This document shows, piece by piece, positions 25,469 to 36,093 of a stretch of DNA of 64,000 nucleotides. The stretch's first letter is position 1. The number at the start of each line of letters is the position of its first letter. The notes under the pieces are model-generated. The model was not told where the DNA came from and did not search any database. It saw only the letters and a program-made list of their open reading frames with translations. The position numbers and the translations under genes were made by a program. Source of the DNA: Nocardia seriolae NBRC 15557 (GTDB lineage: Bacteria > Actinomycetota > Actinomycetes > Mycobacteriales > Mycobacteriaceae); NCBI RefSeq assembly GCF_007990715.1, contig NZ_BJWY01000019.1:19161-83160 (forward strand). Direction: 5' to 3'.

Positions 25469-26662
25469 TCACGCCGTGTGGGCCGCGTACAGGGTGACGA
25501 CCACCGCGCCACCCAGGCCCAGATTGTGCGCCAGCGCCGTGCGCGCGCCCGCCACCTGACGTTCGCCCGCCAATCCGCGCAGCTGCCAGCTCAATTCGGT
25601 GCACTGCGCCAGACCGGTCGCGCCGAGCGGGTGACCCTTGGAGATGAGCCCGCCCGACGGGTTGACCACCCAGGTGCCGCCGTAGGTGGTCGCGCCCGAC
25701 TCGACCAGCGCCCCGGACTCGCCCTCGCCGCACAGGCCCAGCGCCTCGTAGGTGATGAGCTCGTTGATGGTGAAGCAGTCGCGCAGCTCGATCACATCGA
25801 CATCGGCGACCCCGATGCCCGCGCGCGCGAACACCTTCGAGGCCGCGGCCCGGGTCCTGGGCGCACCCACCACGTCGATCATGGAACCGGTGGAGAAGGA
25901 GTTGCCGTCATCGGTGGCCAGCTCCTGGGCCAGGATCTCGATGGCCTGGCCTTCCAGGCCGTTGGCCCTGACGAACTCCTCGCGCACCACGACCGCCGCG
26001 GCCGCGCCGTCGGACATGGGCGAGCACTGCGAGCGGGTCAGCGGCCCGTGCACCGGCTTGTCGCCCAGCACCTGCTCGAGGGTGTAGGCATCCTGGAACT
26101 GTGCGAGGGGATTCCGGGTCGAGTGCTCGTGGTTCTTGACCGCGACCGCCGCCAGCTGCTCGGGGGTGGTGCCGTAGCGCTTCATGTGCTCGATGGCGGC
26201 ATTGCCGAAGAACTGGGTGGTGATCGGCGCGGCCGAGAACTCGAAGTGCTCGCGGTTGACCTCGAGGTGCGCGTCGACGGTGGTGACCTTGGGCTTGGTG
26301 GCCGGACCGGCCATGGCCTCCTTGGTCATCTGCTCGAACCCGACCGCCAGTGCCACATCGGTGATCCCGGCGGCCACCCACTCGCGGGCGAACATGAGCG
26401 CGGTGGAGCCGGTGGCGCAGTTGTTGTTCACGTTCACGATCGGGATGCCGGTCAGGCCGATGTCGTAGAGGGCGCGCTGCCCGGCGGCCGAGGGCTGGAA
26501 GACGTAGCCGACCGCGGCGCGCTGCACCTGGTCGTAGGTGACGCCCGCGTCCTCGAGTGCGCCGTTCACGGCCTCGGCGACCATCTGCGGGTAGGTCCAC
26601 TCGCGGGAACCGATCTTGACGAACGGCGTCATGTTCACGCCGACGACGAAAACGCGTCGCAT
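25469..26662 (-). CDS. Thiolase-family lipid-transfer protein (SCP-x-type thiolase)
   Basis: The 397-residue protein starts at the ATG at 26662. It has the thiolase nucleophile segment NNNCATGSTALMFARE with Cys at about residue 87. The C-terminal motifs are NPSGGLISKGHPLGATGLAQ (active-site His) and HNLGLGGAVVV. The second conserved Cys of degradative thiolases (CGG) is replaced by LGLGG, as in the SCP-x/Ltp group that cleaves or handles steroid side-chain CoA esters. It stands 24 bases upstream of the acyl-CoA synthetase gene and 43 bases downstream of the SDR gene, so one operon is likely. Confidence 0.87.
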   Translation of the reverse strand: MRRVFVVGVNMTPFVKIGSREWTYPQMVAEAVNGALEDAGVTYDQVQRAAVGYVFQPSAAGQRALYDIGLTGIPIVNVNNNCATGSTALMFAREWVAAGITDVALAVGFEQMTKEAMAGPATKPKVTTVDAHLEVNREHFEFSAAPITTQFFGNAAIEHMKRYGTTPEQLAAVAVKNHEHSTRNPLAQFQDAYTLEQVLGDKPVHGPLTRSQCSPMSDGAAAAVVVREEFVRANGLEGQAIEILAQELATDDGNSFSTGSMIDVVGAPRTRAAASKVFARAGIGVADVDVIELRDCFTINELITYEALGLCGEGESGALVESGATTYGGTWVVNPSGGLISKGHPLGATGLAQCTELSWQLRGLAGERQVAGARTALAHNLGLGGAVVVTLYAAHTA

Positions 26663-26705
26663 AGGGTTGTCCACTCCTGTTCTTAGGGAACGTAATTCGT
26701 GTTGT

Positions 26706-27554
26706 CTAATCGGCGCGCGGGATGCGGCCGTCGAGGTCGGTGAAGCCGTACGCCTGCGCCAGATCGGCGACCTTCCAGGCTTTTCCGGTGCGCGCCAGGC
26801 GATCCGGATCTGCGGCCAGCGCCACCACGGCGCGGCCCGGGAAGCGCGGTGTCTCGGCCTGATCCAGGTCGTAGGTGCCCTCGCCGGGCAGGGTGACCAG
26901 GCGGCGGCCCTGCGCGTCGGGCGGAACCATTTGCAGCAGTTCGGTATTGACGATGCCCGGCCAGATCGATACCGCCGTCGCGCCGGTACCCTCGAGATCG
27001 TGGGCCAGATCGGCGGTGAGCCGGTCCACGGCGGCCTTGCCGACGCCGTAGACCGCATTGTGCATCTGGCGGACCGCGCCCGGCGAGGACACGCTCACGA
27101 TCAGCCCCTGCGACTCGATGATCAGCGCAGCTGCGAAAACGCTTGCCACGTAATGGGATCGGACGCCGATATCGAAGCCCGCGTCCCATGCCTTGGGTGG
27201 CACCTCCCAGAACTTGCGCCCGATCCAGCGCGCCGAGCCCGGCGCGTCGTAGACATTGTTGACCAGGACGTCCAGGCGGCCCTGCTCCGCGCGCACCTGC
27301 GCGAACAGCTTCTCCACGGCGGCGTCGTCGCGGTGATCGCACACCACCGCCACCCCGGTCCCGCCGAGTTCGGTGATCTCGGCGGCGGTGGCGGCCACGG
27401 TGCCCGGCAGGTGCCCGGCCGTGACGGTGCGCCCGGTGACGTACACGGTCGCCCCGGCCGCGCCCAGCTCCAGGGCGATGCCCTTGCCGATGCCCCGGCT
27501 GGCCCCGGTCACCACCGCGACCTTCCCGGCCAGAATCTTGGGTATTTCGCTCAC
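26706..27554 (-). CDS. Short-chain dehydrogenase/reductase (DHRS1-like)
   Basis: The 282-residue enzyme begins at a GTG. The NAD(P) motif is VAVVTGASRGIGKGIALELG, followed by VLVNNVYDAP. The catalytic Ser-Tyr-Lys set is seen as SVSSPG and YGVGKAAVDRL. The insertion ARWIGRKFWEVPPKAWDAGF between NNV and the Ser is characteristic of DHRS1-type SDRs, whose substrates include steroids and carbonyls. It is the first gene of a three-gene minus-strand operon and diverges from an epoxide-hydrolase-like gene across a 53-base promoter region with a KstR-like site. Confidence 0.88.
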   Translation of the reverse strand: MSEIPKILAGKVAVVTGASRGIGKGIALELGAAGATVYVTGRTVTAGHLPGTVAATAAEITELGGTGVAVVCDHRDDAAVEKLFAQVRAEQGRLDVLVNNVYDAPGSARWIGRKFWEVPPKAWDAGFDIGVRSHYVASVFAAALIIESQGLIVSVSSPGAVRQMHNAVYGVGKAAVDRLTADLAHDLEGTGATAVSIWPGIVNTELLQMVPPDAQGRRLVTLPGEGTYDLDQAETPRFPGRAVVALAADPDRLARTGKAWKVADLAQAYGFTDLDGRIPRAD

Positions 27555-27578
27555 GACCTCAGGACATTACCTTGAAAT

Positions 27579-27592
27579 AGGAACGTGTTCTA
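27579..27592. promoter_or_regulatory. KstR-like operator between SDR operon and hydrolase gene
   Basis: AGGAACGTGTTCTA matches the published KstR consensus TNNAACNNGTTNNA at every defined position except the first (A for T). It sits in the 53-base divergent promoter gap, 25 bases from the SDR start and 16 from the hydrolase start. KstR is the TetR-type repressor of steroid catabolism in mycolic-acid actinomycetes. The regulator gene itself is not in the window. Confidence 0.55.
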
Positions 27593-27607
27593 GAAATTGG
27601 AGGCGGA

Positions 27608-28579
27608 GTGGAACTGACGCATCGGACGATCGACACCGGGGAGGTCCGCATGCATGTCGCGGACCAAGGCGAGGGCTTCCCGGTGGTGTTCTGTCACGGG
27701 TTCCCGCACACCTGGTTCATGTGGCATCGCCAGCTCGACGCCCTGGCCGCCGCGGGCTACCGCGCCCTGGCCCCCGACCTGCGCGGATACGGCCGCACCG
27801 ACGCCCCCGAGGATCCCGCGGCCTACACCAACGAGGCCGTCATCGGCGACCTGCTGGCCCTGCTCGACGACATCGGCGCGGAGAAGGCCGTCTTCGTCGG
27901 CCTGGATTTCGGCGCGCAACTGGTCTGGGAACTGAGCCTGCGCGAGCCCGCCCGGGTGGCCGCGGCCATGGTCCTGAACAACCCGTTCGCCCCGCGCCCA
28001 CCGCGCGCCCCCTCGGCCTACTGGACCAAGGCCGCCGAACGCCACTTCCTGCACCTGTCCTACTTCCAGACCCCCGGCGTCGCCGATGCCGAACTCGCCG
28101 CCGACCCCCGCTCCTTCCTGGCGCGGATCTACTACTCCCTCTCCGCCGACTACCACTACCTCGACACCTGGAAGAACCCGCCCGGCCTGGGCTACCTCGA
28201 CGTCCTCCCGCAGGCTCCCGCCCTCCCGTGGCCCTGGCTCTCCCAATCCGAATTCGACACCCTGGTAGCCGATTTCGAGCGCACCGGCTTCACCGGCGGC
28301 CTCAACTGGTACCGCAACCTCGACCGCAACTGGGACCTGACCGCCGCCTACGCCGATGCCGAGATCGAAGTCCCCACCTACTTCCTCTACGGCGAAAACG
28401 ACCCCGACATGGAAGGTTTCAGCGGCCGCGACCCCCTGGCCACGCTGCGCGCCAACGTGTCCGACCTGCGCGAGGTCGTGGAGGTCCCGGGCGCGGGCCA
28501 CCTGGTCCAGCTCGAGCAGACCGAAGCCGTCAACGCCTTCCTGCTCGCGAGTCTGAAGAGCCTGGACCTGAACAGCTGA
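27608..28579 (+). CDS. Alpha/beta hydrolase, epoxide-hydrolase-like
   Basis: The GTG at 27608 follows GGAGG closely and gives 323 residues. Motifs are the oxyanion-hole HGFPHTWFMW, PDLRGYGRTD and the nucleophile elbow VGLDFGAQLVWEL with Asp as nucleophile. The cap-domain tyrosines, LYGENDPDME and the catalytic His in GAGHLVQLEQ follow. The aspartate nucleophile places it with epoxide hydrolases or haloalkane dehalogenases rather than serine esterases; the HGFP motif favours epoxide hydrolase. The shared KstR-like promoter suggests a role with the neighbouring lipid-catabolic genes. Confidence 0.85.
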   Translation: MELTHRTIDTGEVRMHVADQGEGFPVVFCHGFPHTWFMWHRQLDALAAAGYRALAPDLRGYGRTDAPEDPAAYTNEAVIGDLLALLDDIGAEKAVFVGLDFGAQLVWELSLREPARVAAAMVLNNPFAPRPPRAPSAYWTKAAERHFLHLSYFQTPGVADAELAADPRSFLARIYYSLSADYHYLDTWKNPPGLGYLDVLPQAPALPWPWLSQSEFDTLVADFERTGFTGGLNWYRNLDRNWDLTAAYADAEIEVPTYFLYGENDPDMEGFSGRDPLATLRANVSDLREVVEVPGAGHLVQLEQTEAVNAFLLASLKSLDLNS

Positions 28580-28585
28580 CCGAAT

Positions 28586-29968
<1,383 letters not shown>

Positions 29969-30145
29969 GGCCACAGTTTTCACCCGTCGCGGCGGTAGCG
30001 CAGGGTTTCCCGTTCGACCCGGGCCGATATCGGCGCTGCCACATCGAGTCCGGATCCTGACCCGGGAACCATTCTGTTCGTTCGTCCAGTTTGTGTAGGG
30101 TCGGGCGAAGTCGGGTGCACGAGTTTCGATGAGGAGGCCCGGTTC

Positions 30146-31546
30146 ATGACCGTGCGAGTACACGCCTTCACCGAGGACGCGCTCGGTGACCACGACGGGG
30201 TGGCGATCGCCGAGTTGATCCGCCGCGGCGAGCTCAGCGCCGCCGAGGTCGCCGAGGCGGCCCGCCAACGCGCGGCGAAGGTGAATCCGGAACTGAACGC
30301 GATTGTGGCGCAACCGGATACCCCGCAGGTGTCGGCGGACCGCGACGCGCTGCTGTTCGGGGTGCCCACCTACGTCAAGGACAACACCGACCTGTCCGGG
30401 GTGCCCACCCAGCACGGCAGCGCCGCCTGGCGGGCCCGGCCCGCCAAGGCCGACGGGCCGTACACGAAACAGTTCCGTGCCAGCGGCATGACCGTGCTCG
30501 GCAAGACCACCCTGCCCGAATTCGGGTTGAACGCGACCACCGAATTCGCCGGTGCCGAACCCACCCGCAACCCGTGGGACACCGGATTCTCCTCGGGCGC
30601 TTCCTCGGGCGGCTCGGCCGCGCTGGTGGCCGCGGGCGTGGTCCCGATCGCGCACGGCAACGACGGCGGCGGCTCGATCCGCATCCCCGCCGCCTGCTGC
30701 GGCCTGGTCGGCCTGAAGCCGACCCGGGGCCGCCACATCGACGGCCCGCAGGCCCGCTCGATGCCCATCAACCTGGTCTCGGAGGGCGTGCTGACCCGCT
30801 CGGTGCGCGATACCGCCACCTATTTCGCCGCGGCCGAACGTTTCTGGCGCAATCCGGCGCTCCCGCCGGTCGGACTCGTGGAGGGCCCCGCGCAGCGGAA
30901 GTTGCGCATCGGCGTACTGGCCGAACCGATCACCGGCGCGCCCCTGGATCCTCACGTCCGCGCCGTCCTCGACGACACCGTGAAACTGCTGGAGAGCCTC
31001 GGCCACGAGGTGCGGCCGATCGCCTACCCGGTCGCCCCCGGTTTCGCGGAGGATTTCGCGACCTACTGGGCGATGCTGGCGTTCCTGCTCGGCCTGACCG
31101 GCAAACTCACCCTGGACCCGGCTTTCGATGCCTCCCAACTGGATCCGTTCACCCGCGGCCTGGCCGCCCGCTTCCGCGGTGCGCCCCTGCGCGCCCCGGC
31201 GGTCCTGTATCGCCTCTGGCGCATCCGCCGCGCCTATGCCGAATCCTTCCGCGACGTCGAACTGGTCGTGTCCCCGGTGCTGGCCTCGGTGACCCCGCGC
31301 CTGGGCTATCTCAGCCCCGATCAGCCCTTCGGCGAGGTCTTCGACCGCCTGCTGTCCTACGTCACCTACACCCCCTTGGCGAATGTGACCGGCGCCCCGG
31401 CCCTTTCGCTTCCCCTGGGCGCTTCCCCCGAAGGCCTGCCCGTCGGCATGCTCTTCTCCGCCGCCCACGGCGACGAACGCACCCTCCTGGAACTGGCCTA
31501 CACCCTGGAAGCGGCCCGCCCCTTCCGCCGCATCCAGGACGCCTAG
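30146..31546 (+). CDS. Amidase (amidase signature family)
   Basis: The 466-residue enzyme carries the amidase signature. The catalytic Lys is in GVPTYVKDNTDLSG (about residue 77). The Ser-rich core is SSGASSGGSAALVAAG, with the cis-Ser and nucleophilic Ser in GNDGGGSIRIPAACCG. It hydrolyses a carboxamide or ester in the cytoplasm; the exact substrate (aryl amides, peptide amides or nylon-like oligomers) cannot be read from motifs. It has no GatB/GatC neighbours, so it is not GatA. It is divergent from the kinase gene with 177 bases between starts. Confidence 0.9.
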   Translation: MTVRVHAFTEDALGDHDGVAIAELIRRGELSAAEVAEAARQRAAKVNPELNAIVAQPDTPQVSADRDALLFGVPTYVKDNTDLSGVPTQHGSAAWRARPAKADGPYTKQFRASGMTVLGKTTLPEFGLNATTEFAGAEPTRNPWDTGFSSGASSGGSAALVAAGVVPIAHGNDGGGSIRIPAACCGLVGLKPTRGRHIDGPQARSMPINLVSEGVLTRSVRDTATYFAAAERFWRNPALPPVGLVEGPAQRKLRIGVLAEPITGAPLDPHVRAVLDDTVKLLESLGHEVRPIAYPVAPGFAEDFATYWAMLAFLLGLTGKLTLDPAFDASQLDPFTRGLAARFRGAPLRAPAVLYRLWRIRRAYAESFRDVELVVSPVLASVTPRLGYLSPDQPFGEVFDRLLSYVTYTPLANVTGAPALSLPLGASPEGLPVGMLFSAAHGDERTLLELAYTLEAARPFRRIQDA

Positions 31547-31612
31547 CAGGTGAGCATGCACCGGCGTACGCGAACGTCGAGAAGCCCGGTACGCCAGTGC
31601 ATTCTCATCGAC

Positions 31613-32758
31613 TCAGGAGATGTTCTTCAGGAACGACACCTCGTTCGCGGAGCCCGCCACCGCGATGTCGAGCTTGCCGTCCTTGTTGTAGTCGGCCAGG
31701 GCGGGGGTCTGGGGCTGGGCGGTGACGTCGTATTCGCCGGTCTTGGTGAGGGTTCCGTCGCCATTGCCGGTGAACAGGACCATCTTCGAGTTCAGGACCG
31801 CGGACATGGCCGCATCCATCCTGCCGTCGTGGTCGAAGTCGCCGACCGCGATGCTGGTGGGGCCCAGGCCCGAGAGATTGACGCGGTTGGTCTTCTTGAA
31901 ACCGCCCTGCCCGTCCGAGACCAGCACGGTGGTGCTGAAGGAGAACGAGTCCGCGGTCACGATGTCGTCGATGCCGTCCCCGTCGAAATCGGCGGCCCGG
32001 ATGTCCTCGGTGATCAGGCCGCTGGTGGAGGCGCCCTTGTGGGTGAAGCTGCCGTCGCCGTTGCCGAAGAACCCCTCGACCTGCTGGGACACATCGTTGT
32101 TGATGGCCATGTCGACCTTGGCGCCGGTGTGGAACTTGCCGAGGGTGAAGGTGCCGGGCGTGCCGCCGAAGGTGGTCACCGGGCCCGCCTTCAAGGTGCC
32201 GTCGCCATGGCCCAGCCAGGTCTGCACGCCGGTCGGCAGCAGGCTCAGCACATCGGCCTTGCCGTCGCCGTTCACATCGGCGACCAGCACCTCCTGCTGC
32301 GCGCCCTCGAGGGTGAGGGAGGTGGTGGCCGGCTTGAAGGTGCCGTCGCCCTTGTTGAGGAACACCGCGATCTGCGTCCACGCCTGGGCGACCACGTCGG
32401 GTTTGCCGTCCCCGTTGAGGTCGCCGACCGCGATCGCGCCGAAACCGTTGCCGACCGAACCGACCCGGGTGCCCGGGGCGAACGTGCCGTCGCCCTTGCC
32501 CTTCATGAGAATCGGGCCGCTGCCCTGGAAATCGGCGGCCACGATATCCGGATTGCCGTCGCCGTCGAAATCCGCGGCGACCATGCCGATGGGCGCGGGC
32601 CCGGGACCCCAGGACGGGAACGAGCCCCCCGAGGGCGAATTGACCGCCGGTGCGAAACTGATGGCCCCGGCCGCCCACGCCGCGCTGGGCACGGTGAGCG
32701 CGGCCGCGGAAGCCAACGCGGCGGAGACGAAAAGACGGCGGAAACTGCGTGCTTGCAT
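31613..32758 (-). CDS. Secreted FG-GAP/VCBS repeat protein
   Basis: The start at 32758 gives 381 residues with a Sec signal peptide (Arg-rich start, hydrophobic core, cleavage after AWA at about 30). The mature protein is a beta-propeller of repeated FG-GAP units. Calcium loops include DFDGDGNPD, DLNGDGKPD, DVNGDGKAD, DFDGDGIDD, DFDHDGRMD and DYNKDGKLD. No catalytic domain is visible. Related secreted propellers act as adhesins or unknown extracellular binding proteins. The gene is convergent with the amidase gene. Confidence 0.87.
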   Translation of the reverse strand: MQARSFRRLFVSAALASAAALTVPSAAWAAGAISFAPAVNSPSGGSFPSWGPGPAPIGMVAADFDGDGNPDIVAADFQGSGPILMKGKGDGTFAPGTRVGSVGNGFGAIAVGDLNGDGKPDVVAQAWTQIAVFLNKGDGTFKPATTSLTLEGAQQEVLVADVNGDGKADVLSLLPTGVQTWLGHGDGTLKAGPVTTFGGTPGTFTLGKFHTGAKVDMAINNDVSQQVEGFFGNGDGSFTHKGASTSGLITEDIRAADFDGDGIDDIVTADSFSFSTTVLVSDGQGGFKKTNRVNLSGLGPTSIAVGDFDHDGRMDAAMSAVLNSKMVLFTGNGDGTLTKTGEYDVTAQPQTPALADYNKDGKLDIAVAGSANEVSFLKNIS

Positions 32759-33075
32759 AGGTATTCCTGGGTCGGGGTGACACCACCGAACGGTGGTGGC
32801 CACGGACTCTAGGACACCGTGTTACGGGAAGTACCGGCCTTCAACGTAATTCGGCCGATTGTCGGAACCGGGGCGAATCGGTTCGTGCACAGTGCCGAAA
32901 CCGGCGCGGCACCCGACCCGACCAGAGGGATGATCCGCGCGTGATCCGATCCTGACGGGCCCGGGCACATTTCGGATCGGATCACCAAGGGCACGGAATT
33001 CACCATCGACCAGAGCGGCCTCATTATCGGCGCGTCGATCGGTGCGTTCTGCCCGGAGTTCTCCTATTTGGCGAA
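32759..33075. other. Intergenic region with a long inverted repeat
   Basis: This 317-base gap has no gene with convincing codon use. It holds the perfect 12-base inverted repeat described at 32941-32985. The promoter of the FG-GAP gene must lie in its left part, but no clear -10 was recognised. Confidence 0.5.
32941..32985. terminator. Perfect 12-bp inverted repeat, possible terminator
   Basis: GTGATCCGATCC (32941-32952) and GGATCGGATCAC (32974-32985) are perfectly complementary around a 21-base loop containing GGGCCCGGG. On the minus strand it lies about 90 bases past the stop of the lactate monooxygenase gene. It could end that transcript or be an operator for the FG-GAP gene. Confidence 0.45.
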
Positions 33076-34239
33076 TTAGACCGATACCGGGCGAAGCGCT
33101 TCGGGGGAGAGGTCTTTCAGGGTCGGGTACCCGTCCACGGCCATGATCAGATCGGCCTCGGCGAGCAGGGTGCGCAGCACGTGCACGATGCCGTCGACGC
33201 CGCCCAGGGCCAGCCCGTAGGCGTAGGGGCGGCCGATGCCGACCGCGCTCGCGCCCAGGGCCAGGGCCTTGATGATGTCCGCGCCCGAGCGCACGCCCGA
33301 GTCGAACAGCACCGGCAGCCCGTCGGCGGCCGCGACCACCTCGGGCAGCATGTCCAGGGCCGGGAGCCCGCCATTGGCCTGGCGGCCACCGTGATTGGAG
33401 CAGTAGATCCCGTCCACGCCCAGATCTTTGGCTCGGCGCGCGTCCTCGGGATGGCAGATGCCCTTCACGATCAGCGGCAGGCTCGTCAGCGACCGCAGCC
33501 ACGGCAGATCCTCCCAGGTCAGCGGATTGCCGAAGACCTGGATCCACTTCAGGATCGCCGACTGCGGATCCTGTTCCGGCGACTGCGCCAGGCTCGCCCG
33601 GAACACCGGGTCGCTGAAGTAGTTGGCCAGGCAGTGCCCGCGCAACTGCGGGAAGTTCCCGGTCGACAGATCCCGCGGCCGCCAACCGGTGACCCAGGTG
33701 TCGAGGGTGACCACGATGCCCTTGAACCCCGCCTTCTCCGCCCGCTCCACCAGGCTCGCGGCCAGGTCCCGGTCGGTGGGGGTGTAGAGCTGGAAAAACC
33801 CCGGCGTATCGCCGAATTCGGCCGCCACCTGCTCGAGTGGATCCACGGTCAGCGTGGACGCCACCATCGGCACCCCGGTCCGAGCCGCCGCCTGCGCGGT
33901 GGCCAGATCCCCGTGCCCGTCCTGCGCGCACAACCCGATCACCCCGACCGGGGCCATGAAAACCGGTGCGGGCCAGCTCATCCCGAACAGCTCCACCGAC
34001 AGATCCCGCTGCTTGGCCCCCACGAACATGCGCGGAATCACCCCCCACCGATCGAACGCGGCCACATTCGCATCCTGGGTCCGCTCGTCCCCCGCACCCC
34101 CGGCCACATACGACCACACCGACGGCGCCAGCGCCGCCCGCGCCCGCTCGGCCAACTCCGCGAAACTCACCGGATACTGCGGCACCACCCCCCGCAACCC
34201 GTTGAAGTAGATCTCATTCTGAAAATCACCGAATGCCAC
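33076..34239 (-). CDS. Lactate 2-monooxygenase (FMN alpha-hydroxy-acid oxidase family)
   Basis: The GTG at 34239 is preferred because AAGGAGG ends 6 bases before it; the TTG at 34245 touches that ribosome site. The 387-residue enzyme has the FMN-dependent alpha-hydroxy-acid dehydrogenase fold. Motifs are [26 protein letters not shown] and the catalytic His-Arg pair in [12 protein letters not shown], then [34 protein letters not shown] and the insertion [19 protein letters not shown] are typical of lactate 2-monooxygenase, which turns L-lactate and O2 into acetate, CO2 and water. Other hydroxy acids are possible substrates. It is probably monocistronic. Confidence 0.85.
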   Translation of the reverse strand: MAFGDFQNEIYFNGLRGVVPQYPVSFAELAERARAALAPSVWSYVAGGAGDERTQDANVAAFDRWGVIPRMFVGAKQRDLSVELFGMSWPAPVFMAPVGVIGLCAQDGHGDLATAQAAARTGVPMVASTLTVDPLEQVAAEFGDTPGFFQLYTPTDRDLAASLVERAEKAGFKGIVVTLDTWVTGWRPRDLSTGNFPQLRGHCLANYFSDPVFRASLAQSPEQDPQSAILKWIQVFGNPLTWEDLPWLRSLTSLPLIVKGICHPEDARRAKDLGVDGIYCSNHGGRQANGGLPALDMLPEVVAAADGLPVLFDSGVRSGADIIKALALGASAVGIGRPYAYGLALGGVDGIVHVLRTLLAEADLIMAVDGYPTLKDLSPEALRPVSV

Positions 34240-34354
34240 GCGCAACCTCCTTGTTCGCGCACCTACCCGAGGCGCCCTGCCATCCTGCCAGCAGACGTCA
34301 CCGCCGAGTACACATACGGTCTCGCCGGGCGGCAGGATGGCGGGTGCGCGCAGG

Positions 34355-35149
34355 TCAGTAGGTGGCGTTCAGGTAGTCGGCGGCGTGGGTGGTCCACAGG
34401 ACGTCCGTGCCGGGCATGTTGTGGCCGGAGTAGTGGACGTGTTGGCCGTCGGGCCAGGGGGTCAGGTAGCCGAGGAGGCCGCGGACGGCGGCGGTGTAGC
34501 GGTTGAGGTTGGTGACCGGGTCCAGGAGCAGGAAGTTCAGGAGTTCGTGGAAGATCACCGGGGTGAGGTTGCCGATTCGGGCGCCTTCTACCAGGGAGAA
34601 CGGGGAGATTGCGGTGTCGATGGCGCGGAGGGGGGAATCCTCGGGGGAGGAGGTGATGATGTCGTCGGGGTTGGCGTATTCGCGGACGTCGATGCCCCAG
34701 GGCCATTTTCCGCGGCGGCGGTGCAGGCCGTAGGTGGTGTCGGGACAGAGGTTGCCGACCGATTGGCCTGCTCGGCGCATGGGATTGGCGATGTTGACCA
34801 CGAACGCGATTTCGAGGGGGGAGTCGTCGGTATTGGTGTATACCCCCGCCCGCACGCCCTCGAGAATGGTGCTCGCCACGATTCCGCCGAGCGAATAGCT
34901 CAGCAGCCCACACACATTCGGTGAATCCTGCAGGGCTTTGACTCCGGCGGCGACTCCCAATCGCACCGAGGTGTCCAGCGAGGGGCCCCACATGTTCGGG
35001 TCCGGGCCGATGGCGGCGGGCCAATCCGCTTCGAAGCAGCTGAACCTGTCGGTGTCCAGGAGTTTGGTGACGTCGTGCAGCATGCCGGCCGGGGTGCCGT
35101 CGGCATTGCGCTGTTCACCGGTTCCCCGCAAGGTGATGATGTCGATCAT
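34355..35149 (-). CDS. LysB / PE-PPE-like alpha/beta serine hydrolase
   Basis: The 264-residue protein begins [13 protein letters not shown], the RGTGE start of the phage lysin B and PE-PPE hydrolase families. ADWPAAIGP stands at the YPA position and the nucleophile elbow is SYSLGG at about residue 85. A late NMPGTDVLW region and a His (YSGHN) could complete the triad. There is no signal peptide. LysB enzymes cleave mycolyl-arabinogalactan esters of the cell wall of mycolic-acid bacteria. No phage genes are nearby, so a cellular esterase is more likely. Function beyond serine hydrolase is inference. Confidence 0.65.
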   Translation of the reverse strand: MIDIITLRGTGEQRNADGTPAGMLHDVTKLLDTDRFSCFEADWPAAIGPDPNMWGPSLDTSVRLGVAAGVKALQDSPNVCGLLSYSLGGIVASTILEGVRAGVYTNTDDSPLEIAFVVNIANPMRRAGQSVGNLCPDTTYGLHRRRGKWPWGIDVREYANPDDIITSSPEDSPLRAIDTAISPFSLVEGARIGNLTPVIFHELLNFLLLDPVTNLNRYTAAVRGLLGYLTPWPDGQHVHYSGHNMPGTDVLWTTHAADYLNATY

Positions 35150-35366
35150 TGTCTTTTCCCCTCCGCGCGCCGATCCATTCGACGCCTGCCCCCGACGCTA
35201 GAAGCGTCTTGCAAGGTATTCGCGAGTAGGCGACTACCCGTTTCGAATGCACGGGCCGCGGTGAATCGGTGTGTCGGTCGGATCATCCCGACCGGGTGAG
35301 GTGCGACCATGCTTCAAGCGGGCAGGGTTGGTCCGGAGTGTGGCCGTTTCGAGGCGAAGGGGTGGC

Positions 35367-36020
35367 ATGGCGGGGATCGGCGGACGGGCGCAGGCGGTGT
35401 GGCGGTTCGTCCGCAGCGCGCCCGGCACCTACATCTGGCTGGCGCTGCTGCTGGTCACCACCATCGTGATGCGCTCCCTGCCGCCCGACGAGGCGCGGGT
35501 GCTGCTGGGCAACCGCTCCACCAACCTGCATCACCTGCGCGAGGATCCGATTCGCGTGCTGGTGAGCAGCGCCTTCTGGCTGCCCGGCGGCGGCTGGCCG
35601 GTCTACCTGGTCCTCTACAGCGTCTTCCACGCCCCGGCCGAACGCTGGCTCGGCACCCGCCGCTGGCTGGTCTGCCTTGTCATCGCCCACGTCGGGGCAA
35701 CCTATATCAGTGAGGGCGTGCTGTATTGGGCCATCCACCGCGGCCACGCCCCCGCCGACGCGGTGTTCAGTCTGGATGTCGGCGTCAGCTACGCACTGGC
35801 CGGAGTGGTCGGCATCCTCGCGTACCACCTCACGCGCCCCTGGCGGTACTGGTACGCGCTGGCGACGACAGTCTTCTTCATCGTCCCGGTCCTCATCAAC
35901 CCGAACTTCACCGACATCGGCCACCTCACCGCGCTCTTGATCGGCTTCGCCTGCTACCCCCTGACCGGTGGTCGCCCGGGCCTCTGGACCCCGCGCCTGC
36001 CCCGCCACGCACGGACCTGA
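35367..36020 (+). CDS. Rhomboid-like membrane protein
   Basis: The ATG at 35367 follows GAAGGGG by 5 bases and gives 217 residues with about six membrane helices. The family pattern is seen in SAPGTYIWLALLLVTTIVM, NRSTNLHHL, the AERWLGTRRWL turn, then AHVGATYISEG. VSLDVGVSYALAGVVGILA stands in place of the rhomboid Ser motif (GxSG), and NFTDIGHLTALLIGF provides the His helix. The GASG-type catalytic serine is changed to VSYA, so it may be a pseudo-protease of the actinobacterial rhomboid-like group. It is convergent with pgl. Confidence 0.75.
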   Translation: MAGIGGRAQAVWRFVRSAPGTYIWLALLLVTTIVMRSLPPDEARVLLGNRSTNLHHLREDPIRVLVSSAFWLPGGGWPVYLVLYSVFHAPAERWLGTRRWLVCLVIAHVGATYISEGVLYWAIHRGHAPADAVFSLDVGVSYALAGVVGILAYHLTRPWRYWYALATTVFFIVPVLINPNFTDIGHLTALLIGFACYPLTGGRPGLWTPRLPRHART

Positions 36021-36021
36021 C

Positions 36022-36093
36022 CGACGAACACGGCCCGGTACGACGCAACCGCCTGGGACGACGAAACGGTTCGAAACGACGAAACCGGGCGGG
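36022..36093. repeat. Degenerate 18-bp tandem repeat, four units
   Basis: Starting 2 bases after the rhomboid-like stop, four 18-base units follow at 36022, 36040, 36058 and 36076. Each begins with (A/C)CGACG followed by A or C and AAC-like bases. ACGACGAAAC occurs exactly in units 3 and 4 and with one change in unit 2. The units do not continue an ORF in either gene. Confidence 0.6.

Noticed and set aside
23933..26686. Long plus-strand open frame opposite the acyl-CoA synthetase and thiolase genes
   Set aside because: Its predicted protein is rich in Arg, Gly, His and Gln without motifs, typical of an antisense shadow; the real genes are on the minus strand.
32809..33024. Short minus-strand open frame of 71 codons in the gap after lactate monooxygenase
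   Set aside because: There is no recognisable protein or ribosome site, and it contains the long inverted repeat; treated as non-coding.
34239..34245. TTG at 34245 as start of the lactate monooxygenase
   Set aside because: The strong AAGGAGG lies immediately against it; spacing of 6 bases to the GTG at 34239 is far better.
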